A stretch of 64,000 nucleotides of DNA from Allacma fusca. Lineage: Eukaryota > Arthropoda > Collembola > Symphypleona > Sminthuridae. Under the pieces are notes generated by a model that worked only from the letters and a program-made list of their open reading frames with translations, searched no databases and had not been told where the DNA came from. Positions 22,314 to 34,874 of this stretch are shown in pieces. The position numbers and the translations under genes are program-made. The DNA lies in the NCBI GenBank assembly GCA_947179485.1, contig OX359246.1, positions 12,462,001-12,526,000 of the forward strand. Direction: 5' to 3'. Position 1 is the first letter of the stretch. Every line of letters begins with the position of its first letter.

Positions 22314-22860
22314 TTGTACATTATAAAATTAGTTTTGTCTGTCCGCAAAACTGAGTTCCAAAAAGACTGGCTAAGCACTCAAACGCTGGTACTGCCACCC
22401 AACGTTGAAGAGCGGAGGTGGGGTGTTTTGGTTTGGGGCTGTATGGGGGCTTCTGGGGCAGGTAACTTGGAATTTATTGACGAAATAATGAGTTCGGATT
22501 GTTGCCAAGGAATTTTGGATCGGAATATCAAGCCTGGTGCGCAAAAACTTATCCTGGGTAGCCATTTTGTGTTTCAGGAGGATAATGATCCTAAACACAC
22601 ATCTAAGTCAACATCACTTTTCTCCCGGAAAAACAAATTTTTGGTGATGAAATGGCCAGCACAAAGCTCAGACATGACCCCAATTGAACAATTTTGAGAT
22701 TTTATCGCGACAGAGTTAAAAAATTTAAACATTTCTGGGAAACCCACGTTGAAACATCTGGTCACCGAAATACGGGGAAAGATCCCCCCGAAGTTACCCG
22801 GAAGCTAGTGGAGAGCATGCCTCGGAGGATAGCAGCTGTCCTAGCAGTCAGGGGTGGGCT
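22314..22860 (+). pseudogene. Tc1-like transposase remnant (C-terminal half)
   Basis: The reading has VLVWGCMGASGAGNLEFID, ILDRNIKPGAQKL, FVFQEDNDPKHTSKS and KWPAQSSDMTPIEQF, which are the Tc1-family DD34E positions around the second Asp (QxDNDPKHT) and the final Glu (PIE). A TGA at 22695-22697 interrupts. Degenerate homology (elknlnisgkpt ... Sm.rR..av) runs to about 22860. The helix-turn-helix region and first catalytic Asp are missing. A terminal-repeat-like end, complement CAGTGCCAACCAATTGAACC, followed by TA lies at 23123-23144. The left end is gone. Confidence 0.85.
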
Positions 22861-23180
22861 TACGCGATACTAAAGTCCAGGAATTAAGTGGTAATTGAGG
22901 TAAAAAATTAGTTAAACGCAGCTGTCCAACTTCAAATGACACTAATTTTTTATCCCGATTTTGTTTCAAATTTTTTTACAGCGTATGAGGTGTACTGTGT
23001 ACAATAATACGTACAAGTATCTAATCCCCATATGTTCGACATTAAAACCTGAATTTTTGACAGGATTCGCTTAACTGCGTAAAAAGTTATTAGTAGTTGT
23101 TCAAAATAACATGAAGCGTCCAGGTTCAATTGGTTGGCACTGTATATCCGTACATGCTAAACATTTTTGACTAGAGCATA

Positions 23181-26081
23181 TTAGTGCTTAAGAAGGTACA
23201 TTACACAGCGAAGAAATTCCATTAAGAAACTTAACGTCGATATCACCCGCCCCAAAACCAGTAAATCAAATGTGACTTTAACTTCCGAAGCGATGAATGC
23301 CAGCGGTTGAAAGTCCTTCACCATCTCATCGTCCACAACCACTTCTTGGGTGGCGTTCTTACCTCTGCTAAATCTTAATTCATCCCATTTTGCACAGAAA
23401 TTGTAAATGCCCAAAGTTTGAAGCATTTTCAATGTATGAAACAAAACATTTCTATGATATGTACTCGGTTCGTTGACAAACTTGTAAAGGAATGTTTGTG
23501 TGAGGAAATGATCTGATATTTTCCAATAATTAGGATGAAACGGTTGTGTCAGCTTCAGCCTAGAGATTACTTTCCTGAAATAAGCCCAATAAAATGTAAA
23601 ATCCTCCTCATGACACACAAAAGCAGTTTTGGGAAGCAAGAGTTTCGTTGAAATGAGATCTTCTGTATCCGTTTCACAAAGAATGTCCATATTTTCGAAA
23701 ATATTTTCCAGAATGGGGATAAGCTTTCCCTTAGAATTTGCCGCTTTAAGAACTGGTCGTTCCAGGTACGATAAAATGTAGAAATTACAATTTTTGTCTT
23801 TAAGTTTTGACTTGATTCTCAAACATATAACCTCGCCCAATCGAAGGTTCCGATTATTCTTGTAATACTCGTATTTTATTGACCCCAATTTTTTACAGTT
23901 GCTTGGACTCACCACAGTGTACAATTTAAATTCTGCTAGTTGGTGGAAATATTTCCATTTGGTTTCAAAAGGGTAACTCACGGTGTAGTCGGACTTCGCA
24001 ATAGCCTTATAATGGTTACCTATAACGATGCATGACAAAATCCAAACTATAAATAATATTGCATTGACTTTGGTTGCCCATTTACTACCCGTCGACTCCA
24101 ACCCTTTCCGATCACCTTGTTCTAACAACGCTTTAATGTGCCACAGGAAAATTGCACATGCTCTTTTGGTCCTATTTCCGGGTATTATTAACATTACAAG
24201 GTAAGTGCCCCATGACATGATAACTACAGCGACAGAAACTGCCATCCAGACCACAAACTGAAATGGCCTGGTGATCATGAAAGAGCTATCCACACTGTGA
24301 ACCCCATCAGATGTAATGAATTTGTAGCCCTGCTGGTAGTAGTCAGAAATAAAAAATGAATTGCCAGCGCCCTCATACTCTTGGTGATGCAAACTTTTCA
24401 AGTAGCTTACATATGACCGGCATAAACCTTTGACCTTCCGAGAGTAGTTAAGGCTTTTCCATAAATGAAAAAGCGTTGTTCGCTGTAGTGGTTCCGGCGA
24501 TTGCCTTGAAAACGGTGAAAAAGCAGCGGTTTTGCTAGTAAACGATGCGTGCTTGACCAGGTACGATAACGTGTGCCTTTCGAAATAGAAATTCCAACAA
24601 ATATTTCTCCCATTTTCTGTAACTGAAGTCAATGCTGCCGCGATTTCCTTCACGTAATTTAGCTTCTTGTTAATACGTCCCCAGTAGCGTGTCTTTCTGT
24701 TCACACAGTAGAAGCATGTCAGTGTCCAGTACATTCTGGGTTTCTTATTCGATGAATGTTTATATTGCGATGGAAATATTAAAATAACAGTAGGAATTTC
24801 TGCCGCTTTACAAATCCTGGAAAATGTACTTTCAAGGTGTCCCGAGGAAGTCCAGGCTGAAGTCACGACGATATTTAATTTTTTGCTGAAGTAAGCGTAA
24901 GGATTAGTGGTCCCGATCTTTCAATTCTGAATCAAAAAAACTCGATTCGATTCGATTCAATTCAATTCGGATTCATCAATTTTGGATTCAATTCAAAACA
25001 TGAATTGAATCATTTCATTCAATTCACTCCGTGAATGAAATCACGCGAAATGCCTTGAATCGCGATTCAAATGATTCACGTGCAATGCATTTGTTTGCAC
25101 ATCCAGTTAAAAAAATGCAGATAGTAACGCATCACATTGAAAAACTCGCAAGTGTTTCTGAGAGATAATTTTGTTGAAAACCGGCTTATCAATTACTTCG
25201 TAAATAATACTTTGTATATATTAAATACATTAATTATTGTTAATTATTATTACAACATTTACTAACGGTCCATTTTAGGTCATTATGGGACAATTTATAA
25301 GCAGGGTATGCATCTCGAATTTTCTAATATCATTGACAGTTTTAGTGAGTGAAACTGTGTGACTTATATTCTTCCGCTGTTTTATGTAGTCACAATGAAA
25401 TCCTTAAATAAAATGTTTGTTACCACCTTTTACTGTCTGAATGATTTGAAACATGATTCGATTCAATTCAGCACGCAGAAATGAATCAAATGGAATCCTG
25501 TGAATCGTGAATTGAATCGAATCGTTTTATTTCATTCGATTCATACGTTGAATTGAATCAAAACAAATTTTTTGAATTGAATTGAAAGATTGGGACCACT
25601 AGTAAGGATAAAATATGAATGATAGGGAATGCAACTTATTAGAAAGTATCTTATAAACTTCGGGTTTTTGAGGCCTAAAATGTCTAACTCTGTTTATTAG
25701 AAATATGTTAATATAGCAAGATATTAGTTGAGACTTTGGTCGACGATCCTCTTGAAAAATTGGTTCGATGGAGAAAAATTGGTGGTTCAATTTGGTTTTA
25801 ACTGTAGGAACGTAGACGGGCATTTCTGAATAACTTACTAATTCGGATGTTAACTCTAGAAAGTTAATAACGCACGTTCGAAAATATTCAATTATTGGAG
25901 ATAAATCAGTATATTCCCCTGGATTCACGTCATGGGGTTTGAATATTGCATTTTTTCTGGTGAAACTGGAAGTCAGCTCAAATTTTACATGATTTAAAAT
26001 CAAAATTAAGGACAATCTGGTTAGCAGCATAATTACTTCGTCAAAACTTCTTATGGAGTTTTCTAGTCCATCATTAATCAT
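23181..26081 (-). pseudogene. R4: ionotropic receptor split by one hAT-like element
   Basis: N-terminal piece 26081-25602 (likely true start at 26030, MLLTRLSLILILNHVKFELT signal peptide). C-terminal piece 24904-23181. The only break I see is the 697-bp element at 24905-25601 with target duplication GTAAGGAT. Codons run FYPY-AYFSKKLN across the site in the same frame. M1 (RPFQFVVWMAVSVAVVIMSW), pore (LWHIKALLEQG), M3 (AILFIVWILSCIVIGNHYKA), S2 and M4 (VTFDLLVLGRVISTLSFLME) are all intact. Such a clean break suggests a recent loss, or an allele that still exists unbroken elsewhere in the population. Confidence 0.87.
24905..25601. mobile_element. hAT-like element built of GATTCAATTC words, in R4
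   Basis: Exact target duplication GTAAGGAT at 24897-24904 and 25602-25609. Ends TAGTGGTCCCGATCTTTCAA and complement TAGTGGTCCCAATCTTTCAA. About 180 bp at each side is made of GATTCGATTCAATTC / GAATTGAATC variants. The centre is AT-rich non-coding. Termini of TAG rather than CAG, with 8-bp duplications, are also allowed in hAT. Confidence 0.94.
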
Positions 26082-26849
26082 GGAATCATCGGAGTTTGTT
26101 TAATGCAGGCGTTTCCCTACAGAGGAGTATAGTCTTCCTGAGTAGATTATTAAGTTAATTAGCAGTCTTTTTTTATTTATTTGAATATACTACGAAATTC
26201 GTATAAGACCATAAAGCAAATGCAGATAGGATTCTGAGTAGAAACAAATGAGACTGGATTTAGAGTAAAACGAACGGGAATTGTATAATGTGGTTTCCAA
26301 GTTGAACCCATCTGCTATATACGACTGTTTGGTCACAAAACTTTGCAAACAGATTTAAGCACAGAGTACTATTAAATAACTATAATACAATGTTATTAGT
26401 TAGGAATTAAATGGAAACTGTCGAAAAAAATCGATAGCCAATAATTGAATGCCATTTTAACTCGATAATTAAATATATTTTATATCTCACACTTTTCTAT
26501 AGACTTCAGGAAGACATATGGAGACCATCAAGTAATTGTTTTATTTCTAAAACTAGTTATGTTAAAATCGAATTTGACAACAGTTATGTAAATAAATGGT
26601 GAAAGAATTTCAAGGAAATTAAAATTCATCCGGTAGGGTTTTAAAATGATGCTTCGACAAGCACTCATGCTCCCGGGATGTTTACAGTAATCATTGCTAA
26701 TGGTTCTGAGCATTCAAAAACTGAATTTTCCACTGAATTGTAGTATTGCCTTACTCACATTAAATTATTCGCGAAAATGTGCTAGTCAGGAAGACATGAG
26801 AAAACAATAATGACAACAGATTGACACTAACGTCCTGTACAATTATTAT
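26082..26849 (-). promoter_or_regulatory. R4 upstream region with conserved block
   Basis: The conserved upstream block occurs at about 26455-26545 (tatctcacacttttctatagacttcaggaagacatatggagaccatcaag), uninterrupted and about 430 bp from the likely start. No other gene seen. Confidence 0.4.
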
Positions 26850-26857
26850 ACTGGAGT

Positions 26858-27415
26858 CAGAGATGTTCAAATGATTTTTCCTTCCTTCAATCCTTCGAAT
26901 GCAAAAAAATAGATTCGTTTCCTTCCTTCAGACCTCTTCAGACTGAAGGCCTGAAAACAAAATTCCTTCCTTCACCCTTCCTTCAAAGTAGTTTTATTCA
27001 GATCCTTCCTTAAGCCTTCAGTAATATTCTTCCTTCACCAAATTCCGTCTTCCGTAATATTTTATTTTCATATATGAGACAACAAAGTCAAGATACGAAA
27101 AATTACAGCACCCAACCTGAAATTGTCTTTCCATCGTATTATATGTATTGTGGTACGTTACGTGTGAATGAAAGCGCGTATTGACAGCATTTTAGATTTA
27201 GTTATCATGAAAGGTACATTGGGCGCGTGAAGGGTGATTGGGAAGCACCCTACCGGCAAATTCAATTTTTTCATCATTGCGCTGAAGCCTACCTTATTCC
27301 TTCGTAATTTGTTTTCACCCTTCCTTCCCTTCCCTTCATTTCTGTCGAAAGAAGCGCTTCCTTCCCTGAAGGAAGCCTTCTTTGAAGGGTACCCGTCGAC
27401 GGGTGAACATCTCTG
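26858..27415. mobile_element. hAT-like element built of CCTTCCTTCA words
   Basis: Exact target duplication ACTGGAGT at 26850-26857 and 27416-27423. Ends CAGAGATGTTCA on both sides as an inverted repeat. Interior arms of CCTTCCTTCAgaCCTTC and, on the other side, CCTTCCCTTCC / GAAGGAAGCCTTC. Length 558 bp, no transposase. Diluted CCTTCC text at about 40490-40600 and 57490-57570 may be old relatives. Confidence 0.93.
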
Positions 27416-27423
27416 ACTGGAGT

Positions 27424-27879
27424 ACAAAAGTAATTGAAAAAATTACGTTAGGAGGCAATATGGCGATTTCGATATTTTGTCGGCGTTCCATTCAAACATC
27501 GCTTATTATTTTCATTGCAATCATTCATAATTCATGGGTGTTAACAATAATTATTATTGTTATCACACCCCACCCATGAAATTTTTAATCAATAGTATGA
27601 TTGGGATAGCTCAAAGTTCAGGAAAATATTTAACAACATGAACAGTTCTTCCTTTTATTTTATGCGAAAGGCGATACCCATGAATGTTTAAATATATTTC
27701 GAGGCTACTTCTTCGCCACTCTTCATTCGTCAAACATTTTTGGTGAAATTTATGAAGCCTTCACTTAACCTTCACGAACTGTCTACGATTTCTATATGTC
27801 ATAAGAAGAGAACGTGTGGAATTAGTTCAAGTGAAACGAAATAGACACGTGTCTCATTTCAGATCAGGCTTAAGCTTTA
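27424..27879. other. Intergenic, partly shared with the large duplicated segments
   Basis: About 27640-27800 (acttctgcc/ttccttttattttatg ... ggctacttctt ... attcgtcaaacatttttg ... gccttc.cttaaccttcac) is matched near 40740-40880 and 57700-57850. No gene seen. Confidence 0.45.
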
Positions 27880-28094
27880 TTGGAGCTTACAAGATGGCAA
27901 CGCATGGGATTTGTAAAAACGGAAAATAACGCTTATATTTTTGGTTATGGTTTACGTTTTTGGTTTTTCAAATCCAACCTTTGGGTTAGTTTTAGTTTAA
28001 CGTCATCACATATTTTCCGTCTCGTTTTCGTTACCGTAAACCGTTTTATATTTTTTCCGATAATAATGTTATTCAATAACGTTTTCCATCCCTG
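27880..28094. mobile_element. Truncated hAT end with ACGTTATT words
   Basis: The right end read inward is CAGGGATGGAAAACGTTATT, like the element at 1713-3040 (CAGGCCTGGATAACGTTAT). Preceding text consists of CGTTTT, AAAACGG and TTTACGTTTTTGG words. I cannot find a left terminus or duplication. Confidence 0.5.
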
Positions 28095-28124
28095 ACTATG
28101 AGTGTCTCTTAAAATTTTTCACAC

Positions 28125-28668
28125 TCTGGGGAAGTCAGCGGATAAATCGATTGACCTTGTGGTTGCGGAAATCAAGCGGCATTTTGATCAGCCCAAGGAT
28201 CAAGAAAGTTCAGGAGTTAGAGAACATATTGCTTAACTGAAATCAACTAGAACCAAATTCCCGGGAGAACCAGTAGATGCTATATCAGATTTTTACCGGT
28301 CCAATTCTGAGAGGCTTAATCTTCAAATGACTATGATTCATGGGATTGAAGGAGTAGACTGAAGCTTTATAGCAGGAGGTTTGTCATGGTTTAAGACCTG
28401 TGTCCCAGAAGTTCGTCAAATGTTCTCCGAAGTTAAGAACTGCTTAAAAATTCTAATCGTGCTCCCAATCAGCTCCGCGACGGCTGAGAGATCATTTTCC
28501 ACTTTACGGCGAATAAAAACATGAAGATTCGTAATTGGACAGGAAAGGCTAAACCACTGCTGCGTCATTCACTGCTTCCCAGATATGGCAAAGCAACTGA
28601 ACATTGAAGAGCTCATGAGAACCTTCGTGAATAATGACTATCGCCAAAAGGTTTTTGGGAATTATTAA
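28125..28668 (+). pseudogene. hAT transposase C-terminal remnant
   Basis: With stops and frame breaks the plus strand reads ...DLVVAEIKRHF..., then KNCLKILIVLPISSATAERS, then FSTLRRIKT, then GQERLNHCCVIH, then NIEELMRTFVNNDYRQKVFG to a stop at 28666-28668. LP.SsAtaERsFStLRRIKT followed by erLn and a terminal (i/v)..F is the C-terminal dimerisation region of the zinc-finger-862/TTF-type hAT proteins. No intact catalytic core. Confidence 0.78.
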
Positions 28669-31600
28669 TGCTTTTAACCAATTTAGTGATCACACTGTTT
28701 TGTTCTACACATGCAAAAGTTACAGAACATAAATAAAAGGCTAAAATACATGAAAAACATGACATATTTTGTCATTTACTTGAAGCATTTTTGGCGAGGG
28801 TCGTTGTACCATCCAATTTTCCCGACGTAGTTTAGTCCCTGATTATCAACAGCATTTTGGCGCTGTTACTATCAAACTACTTGCATGGCTACCATACAGA
28901 GTTCTTAAGAAAAAATATCTTAAGCAAGGGTTTGGATGTTATTCAAATTCAAACATTAAATTTTAGGACAAAGAAATAGGAAAACCTTGTAAACGAGTTT
29001 AAATTGAACATTATTGTTTCATCGACTTCCGAAAATTATAAATTATTCTGAAGTTCAACATGAGAAATTTGAATGGAAGTAGAAAAAAATTAAGTCTGAC
29101 ATTTGTGCCGGGACATCGACCATATATCTGCACTAACAAAACAATCCTCAACTATTCCAAAATAATGCATGAAAATGCTAGTAAAACTTCTTGAAATCTG
29201 CAACAAAAACACCGGGATCTCATAATTAGTTGCAGCTGTAACACCCAGCCCCACAAAGAGATTTGTCGGCGATAAGTCTCTTACTATCCTCAATATATTC
29301 TTGCCAAACGAATATTTTAATAATATATATAGATCCAGCAATGGCAAGTGCATTTAAATGTAAATACCAAAAAACAATATATAAAAATAACCATGCATAT
29401 ATCTAGATTAAACGGTTTCAGTAACACGATTTTATTGTTAATAATATTTGTAAACATATATTAACTATACATTAGTCTGAAATAAATCTGTATAAGAAGC
29501 ATGAACATTCCAAAAATGTAAATTTACCGAAATTACTGGCCGTTAAGGTTCAATATTTCATATTGAAATTAAAACAAATATCAGTATTATCAAAATGATG
29601 TATTTGTAGATTCGTTTGTTGTGGGATTGTTCAATGACTAATGACGTTACGTTGGTGATAAGGAAGGGTTTGTAAGGTATACAAAATGAAACGTAATTAC
29701 ACACACAAATATTTATGTATGGATTCTGATTTTTGAAAAATATTGCAAATATCAAACACAAGTAATACAAAGTCTACTAATGTATGTGCGCAAGATTCAC
29801 CAAGTAGCTATAGTGACAGCCGGTTCAAAGCGTGCAGCTGCGCTCAAGCTAGGAGCCAGCTCTTCGAAATATATAGCAATACAATTTAAAGCGTTAACAT
29901 GACCTTAAACCAATTCTTTATTTATTGAATATTAATTCTAATTCATTATTTTTTCAGAAGACAATAGAACTTGCCAAGCGAAGAGCTGGTTACAGTCACG
30001 ATTAGAAGAGGTGGTTGGCATTCTGAAAACATTACGACTATTAGATAAGGTAGAAGCAAGTTAATAAACTAAACAATCACACCGTATTTGATTGTGCGGA
30101 AAACATCAAGACGTAAATCGGGCAAGAAACTCCAATGCCGCAAAGAGAAGTAAATAAAAATTGAACAGGTCAGTTCTAAACACTTCTAGAAAATAAAATT
30201 AGTTAAAATTAGTGTGTTAAGAGCATGTAAACAATGTACTTTCTATGAAATTTCGACAAGAATGCTAGAGTCTCCCTAAAAAAGGTTTTCCTACCTGTTG
30301 AAAAGGCAGAAGGCCAAGAAGCAAAAACAGAGACATCCGTTGCTTAAAACGTTCAGGTGTGTACCAAAATAACAAACAAGATGTGTTAACGATGGTGTTT
30401 TGTTCATAAACGATTTCAAAGTTTAGCAAAGCCGTTGGAAATTTTTTCAATTTTTAAAGGTAGGCCTCATTGATAATTTGGAGGGATCGTCGGGCTTTAC
30501 AAAAACCGTGTATGTGATTAAGACAATGATTGATTTATCACAATTATTGGTTTCACTGTAGATGTAAAATTCAGACTTCAATACCTTAAAAATCCTGAAT
30601 ACTCTGAGGATGAAAACCCAGAAACGGAAAGTCTTCCAGTGAAAATTTCTCTACATGACTGGGCTTTCGTGGATCGTTTTGAATGTCGTGGATGTTATGT
30701 ATATTTATATAATTAGGTAGTATTTCAGATTATGAAGAAACAATAACGAATTTGTTTCAAATTATTGCCTTTATTTTTAAAATATGTTTTTGAAAATACG
30801 CATGTCCCGGCACCTACAATATTACAGCTAATGGCTCCGTTCGACAGTTTTAACTGTAGACAATCATCCGTTGGTTTATACTTTGTTTTCATTAACAGGA
30901 AAAAAACGAATGAAAATAAGCTTACTTTAAATATAAATTTTCAGTTTAAAGCATTGTCAAAAGTAAAAACGCCATCGACAAGAATATTTAAAAATCCAGA
31001 CGACTTGAAAACGCAACCACAATGACCAAGCAGCAAACTTGGGATTGGTTTGGAGTAGTACATATGACCGGGTTAAGTTGTCAATACAGTTATCGAGTTG
31101 TTCCCTTGTCACTGCATACAGGTAATTTAAAGTCGTTTTCAGAGAATTCAGAGGTTGCATTATAGCCACACATATATTTTTGCCACCATGAATTGAAATC
31201 GTTGATGCGATGGGATGGTTGTCGACTATGAAATTGCGCAACAAGAATGTGAGAACTACAAAATATGACACTGAGTCACTACATAATTAAATGACTAACG
31301 TTTCACCGAAGTCAACGAAATATAATTCTATAAAATGTAACTCCGTTATTTCAATACTCAAAGACGGTCCAAATTTAACATTGCAGCTCATTCTATAATA
31401 ACGTACAAACATATCTTGAACATTAATACATGTTATTAATTATTGAAATTATTAATACATGTCTTTTAATCCGTCAGAATTGGAACTGTCGGATGCTAAA
31501 GATGACTTGTTTAGAAGTCAGCCGATGTATATCATAAATCGGAACCAAAGTTAAACATAATTTTCTTGGTCAATATTTATTTTCGAATCGGTCGATGTCC

Positions 31601-31911
31601 ATCTATCTTCGAATAATCGGATACCTAGAGACACCATGTATGCGAATTAAAGATGCAACTGATCGATGTTTCAATATTGGGTGATTTTAACCCAAAATTA
31701 TTAGGTTAATGTGGGAATAGTCATGGGAAGATTTGAAGGTAAGTACCTGACCATTAAATAACAATTACCTCCGACTTAGATACTAAATATCTCGAACAAT
31801 AATTCACCAGATGTTAACTCGTGATGGTACAATCTTACCACATGATCAATTATTATTACGTTTACATATTATTGTCTTTAGTATTAAATTATGATGTGCA
31901 TTTTAACTTAC
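28669..31911. other. Long intergenic stretch, no gene recognised
   Basis: AT-rich. Only short open readings (60-105 codons) without recognisable motifs. No splice-consistent chain of exons that I can defend, apart from the exonuclease-like piece just beyond it. Not obviously word-built. Confidence 0.45.
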
Positions 31912-32148
31912 CTAAGGAACAGTAATCCTCTGGTTAATTTTCTTCGCAACGTACCCAGTCAACATGGGAAAATACTGACATACATTCTTTTGCCTAATAA
32001 TGCACCAAAAAATTGGTTTGCGTAGAGCATCCACAATTGCTACTGTCCCAGCAACCATTTGGTGCGAATGCTTTACGTCGACCATTTCCACATCCATGAA
32101 AACTAATCCATTTTTGTGAATGAGGTCACCATGGAAAACTAGGTCCAT
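31912..32148 (-). pseudogene. DEDDh exonuclease-like fragment (REXO/ISG20 type)
   Basis: 78 codons. GLVFMDVEMVDVKHSHQMVA ... GTVAIVDALRKPIFWCIIRQ ... VCQYFPMLTGYVAKKI resembles the first part of the REXO4/ISG20-type exonuclease domain: the DxE metal-binding motif (Asp-Val-Glu), the following strand with vaIVd, a y..y.p.v..TG segment. The remaining catalytic Asp residues and the His motif would lie downstream and are not visible. A good donor signal (AGGTAAGT on the minus strand) follows at about 31910, but a TAG stands at the exon edge. Could be one exon of a broken gene or a retained domain of a transposon. Confidence 0.45.
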
Positions 32149-33186
32149 CTACAACATTCTTAAATAATCATTTTATCTCAAATTTGGATGCATATTTAAA
32201 ATGACATATAAAATAATTTGACTTTCTACGCTGGAAAAGACACCCTTGGGGAACTAGTGAGATCGGTACCATGATCCACTGTGTCATCCATCCACAATCG
32301 TTTATTGACAATACAAGTTTTTATCAACTAGTTTCGGTTTACTCAAATTCGGTAACGTTTTAAACACAAGATCTAGAAAAATCGTCTTCATCCAGCGCAT
32401 ACAATTCATCTAATATGCGTTTTTTCTGGAAAATGAAATGATTAAAACAAATTGCAAACCTTGTTGTAACCATACACAGGAATTCGAATTGGAATTATAT
32501 TCAAAACATTTGTGTATCCGAATCGATATTGGAAACGGATAAAAATTGCAAAGGTATTTCTATTGCAAATTGGATCAAAAACATAAAAGGGTAATCGATT
32601 TGGTACTAGAATATTTTTCAAGAATTCCGATCCTGATTAAGAATCGATTACATTGAGTTTTATAATGCAACCTGCAACAAAACGTTCAACAAAACAAAGT
32701 TCATACAAAGAAGTTTTTGAAAGCCGCACACATGCAATTATAAGAACCAAAGCAAAGTAACGAACGTTTGGCAAGCGAAGAGGTTTTGCTGGTGTATTAT
32801 TAATGTAATTATTTTTTTTAACACTTTCAGCCTCAAACTCTTTTGCAGAGGAGTTTTATCAGGTCGTTCAGCTCGCCGGGCTTCTCGACTTGCTTGCTGT
32901 ATATACCACCGGCTTGATTGGCTGCATAGTGAAATTTTAGATTACATAGCGGCTTGCTATATAGTGAAGTAAACGTGCAAGCCAGGATAGACCAGTCTTA
33001 AACTGATGCTAGTACTGACTGTTCACGCCAGTGAACGTGTTTTATGGAAATGTAGAGTTTGACTACTGATTATTTACATATGTTCAAGTCATATGTTCCA
33101 TCACTTCTTCAACAATTACCATTATGGGGTAATTTGAGGAATGCCTGTAAAATAGGCATGTTTTTCATTATTTTGCTTGTAACTGT

Positions 33187-33490
33187 TGAGGTGATATACT
33201 ATCTCTGAGATTTCTCATTACCAGCGTGTAGCCGGTAATGAATAGATGCTGTTGTGATGTAAAAATATTGAATTTACCCGAACACCTCAAACGTTATGCT
33301 AATCTGAAGTTATGGAAGGAAGGTGAAATAGTCATTTTGTAACATTTGTTTATAACTTTGAACCAATATACTATCGTAAAGATTTCTCATTACTAGCGTG
33401 TAGCCGGTAATGAGTAGATGCTGTTGGTATGTAAAATTGATGAATTCACCCGAATAACTCAAAAGTTTTGCTAAGTTGAAATTATGTCAT
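33187..33490. repeat. Two ~175-bp repeats, each with a CATTACC...GGTAATG hairpin
   Basis: Copies at about 33190-33320 and 33365-33490 share gatttctcattac(c/t)agcgtgtagccggtaatga(a/g)tagatgctgttg and cacccgaa(c/t)a(c/a)ctcaaa(c/a)gttttgct-type text. The inner cattacc...ggtaatg can pair as a short hairpin and is kept in both copies. Confidence 0.75.
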
Positions 33491-34491
33491 TTGTGTATGT
33501 ATCGAACCGACCACTTACTATTGTACCTTGTGGATGGCTCTGTCAAATGCTAGCACCTCGTCTATGACGTTTCCATTTACTACATCACCCTACTTGTATT
33601 ATTGTTCTATGTACTAGATTGCTCTTTTAACTCCTGAAATTATTGGTGCATTCATGTAAACATGACCTAAAGGTCATGAACTCCAAATGTTGTGTATATA
33701 TGTATGTATATGTATTTGGATGAGTATGTATGGTCGTGTTATATGAATAAGTATGGAAAATCAAAAGAAGGACAGGTTTAATGGCCTCATGGAAGTACCT
33801 TTTTCCTGTCCCAATAATTCAAAGGGATCTAATTTTAGTTTTAACTCATTTTAATATTGGCAGAAGGCAATGCAACACTAACCTATAAAATGGAAATACA
33901 CATTATATTCGGAGAGCATTCCTTCTCCAACTCCAGACAGTCACTCTGTCCAACTTACCTTTAAATAATGCCTTATTTCTTGTTTTGTTGTCAAGCCTTA
34001 CACGATAGTCGCCCGAGAGACTTATTTACCACCACCCTTTCCATACAGCACATTTTGAACTCCACTTCTTCATCTCCTTCGAAAATTATATTCTACCACG
34101 AACACTGACTGCAATATTGAGTGACTAACTGACGACTGACTGAGATTGCGACTTATAAATCGAAATACAGCTGAAGATTTTGACTTATTGCTGGTTCAGT
34201 GGGTCTGACTGAGACTGAGACAAACGCTTAAACCAATGTATCAATCAAGAAAATCATAAAGCATACGTACCGTATCTAGCGGAGCAAAAATCTACATTTG
34301 ATTTATTTGACTAGCTTATAAGCTTCAAAAGAATTATTACTGAGCAATATATTTCGAATCATGACGGAGAAGATATTGAAGATTTTCGTAGTATTTTACA
34401 AAAGCAGATTCCAGGTCATCAATCATATTAAAATGCAGCACAAGAAAAACCCAAAAATATTCATTTTTGAAACTTTCACGCTGCCCTCTGG

Positions 34492-34874
34492 CAGGGGTCG
34501 GATTTTTGTGGGAAGACAGATTCTTCCCAAGGAGAAAATATTTCTGGCAGGGAAAATCTGAAAGGAAAGGGATTTATTTTTACGAACGGTTTTTAAACTC
34601 GTTGACCTTGTTTTGGCAGGGATTTTCAAATTTGTTGACGTGTTTCAGGGAAATTTGTTAAGCAAACAGTAATTGTTGGATTGATTGGTCTAATTTCTCA
34701 GGGATTTCACGTCTTGTAAAGGATTTTGTTTACCAACAGGGATTTTGAAAATCGTCGACATTTTTTTCAGCAGGGATTTTTGAAATCGTTGAGTCCCTAC
34801 CAGCGGGGAGATAATAGTCAGCAGGGAAATTCAAAAACGATCTTCCAGGCAGATTTACAAAAATCCGACTCCTG
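34492..34874. mobile_element. hAT-like MITE, CAGRGGTCGGATTTTTGT family (383 bp)
   Basis: Flanks CCCTCTGG (34484-34491) and CCCTCCGG (34875-34882) match at 7 of 8. Ends CAGGGGTCGGATTTTTGTGG and complement CAGGAGTCGGATTTTTGTAA. The interior repeats cagGGATTTTnnaAAnn(c)GTTGA words. Same family as 16427-16636. Confidence 0.92.

Noticed and set aside
27158..27427. 89-codon minus-strand reading in the CCTTCCTTCA element
   Set aside because: It lies across the arm of the element and its charged composition follows from the repeat word.
27880..28668. A single hAT element from the ACGTTATT-word end to the transposase piece at 28125
   Set aside because: The recognised terminus (28094) faces away from the transposase, so the coding piece lies outside that element.
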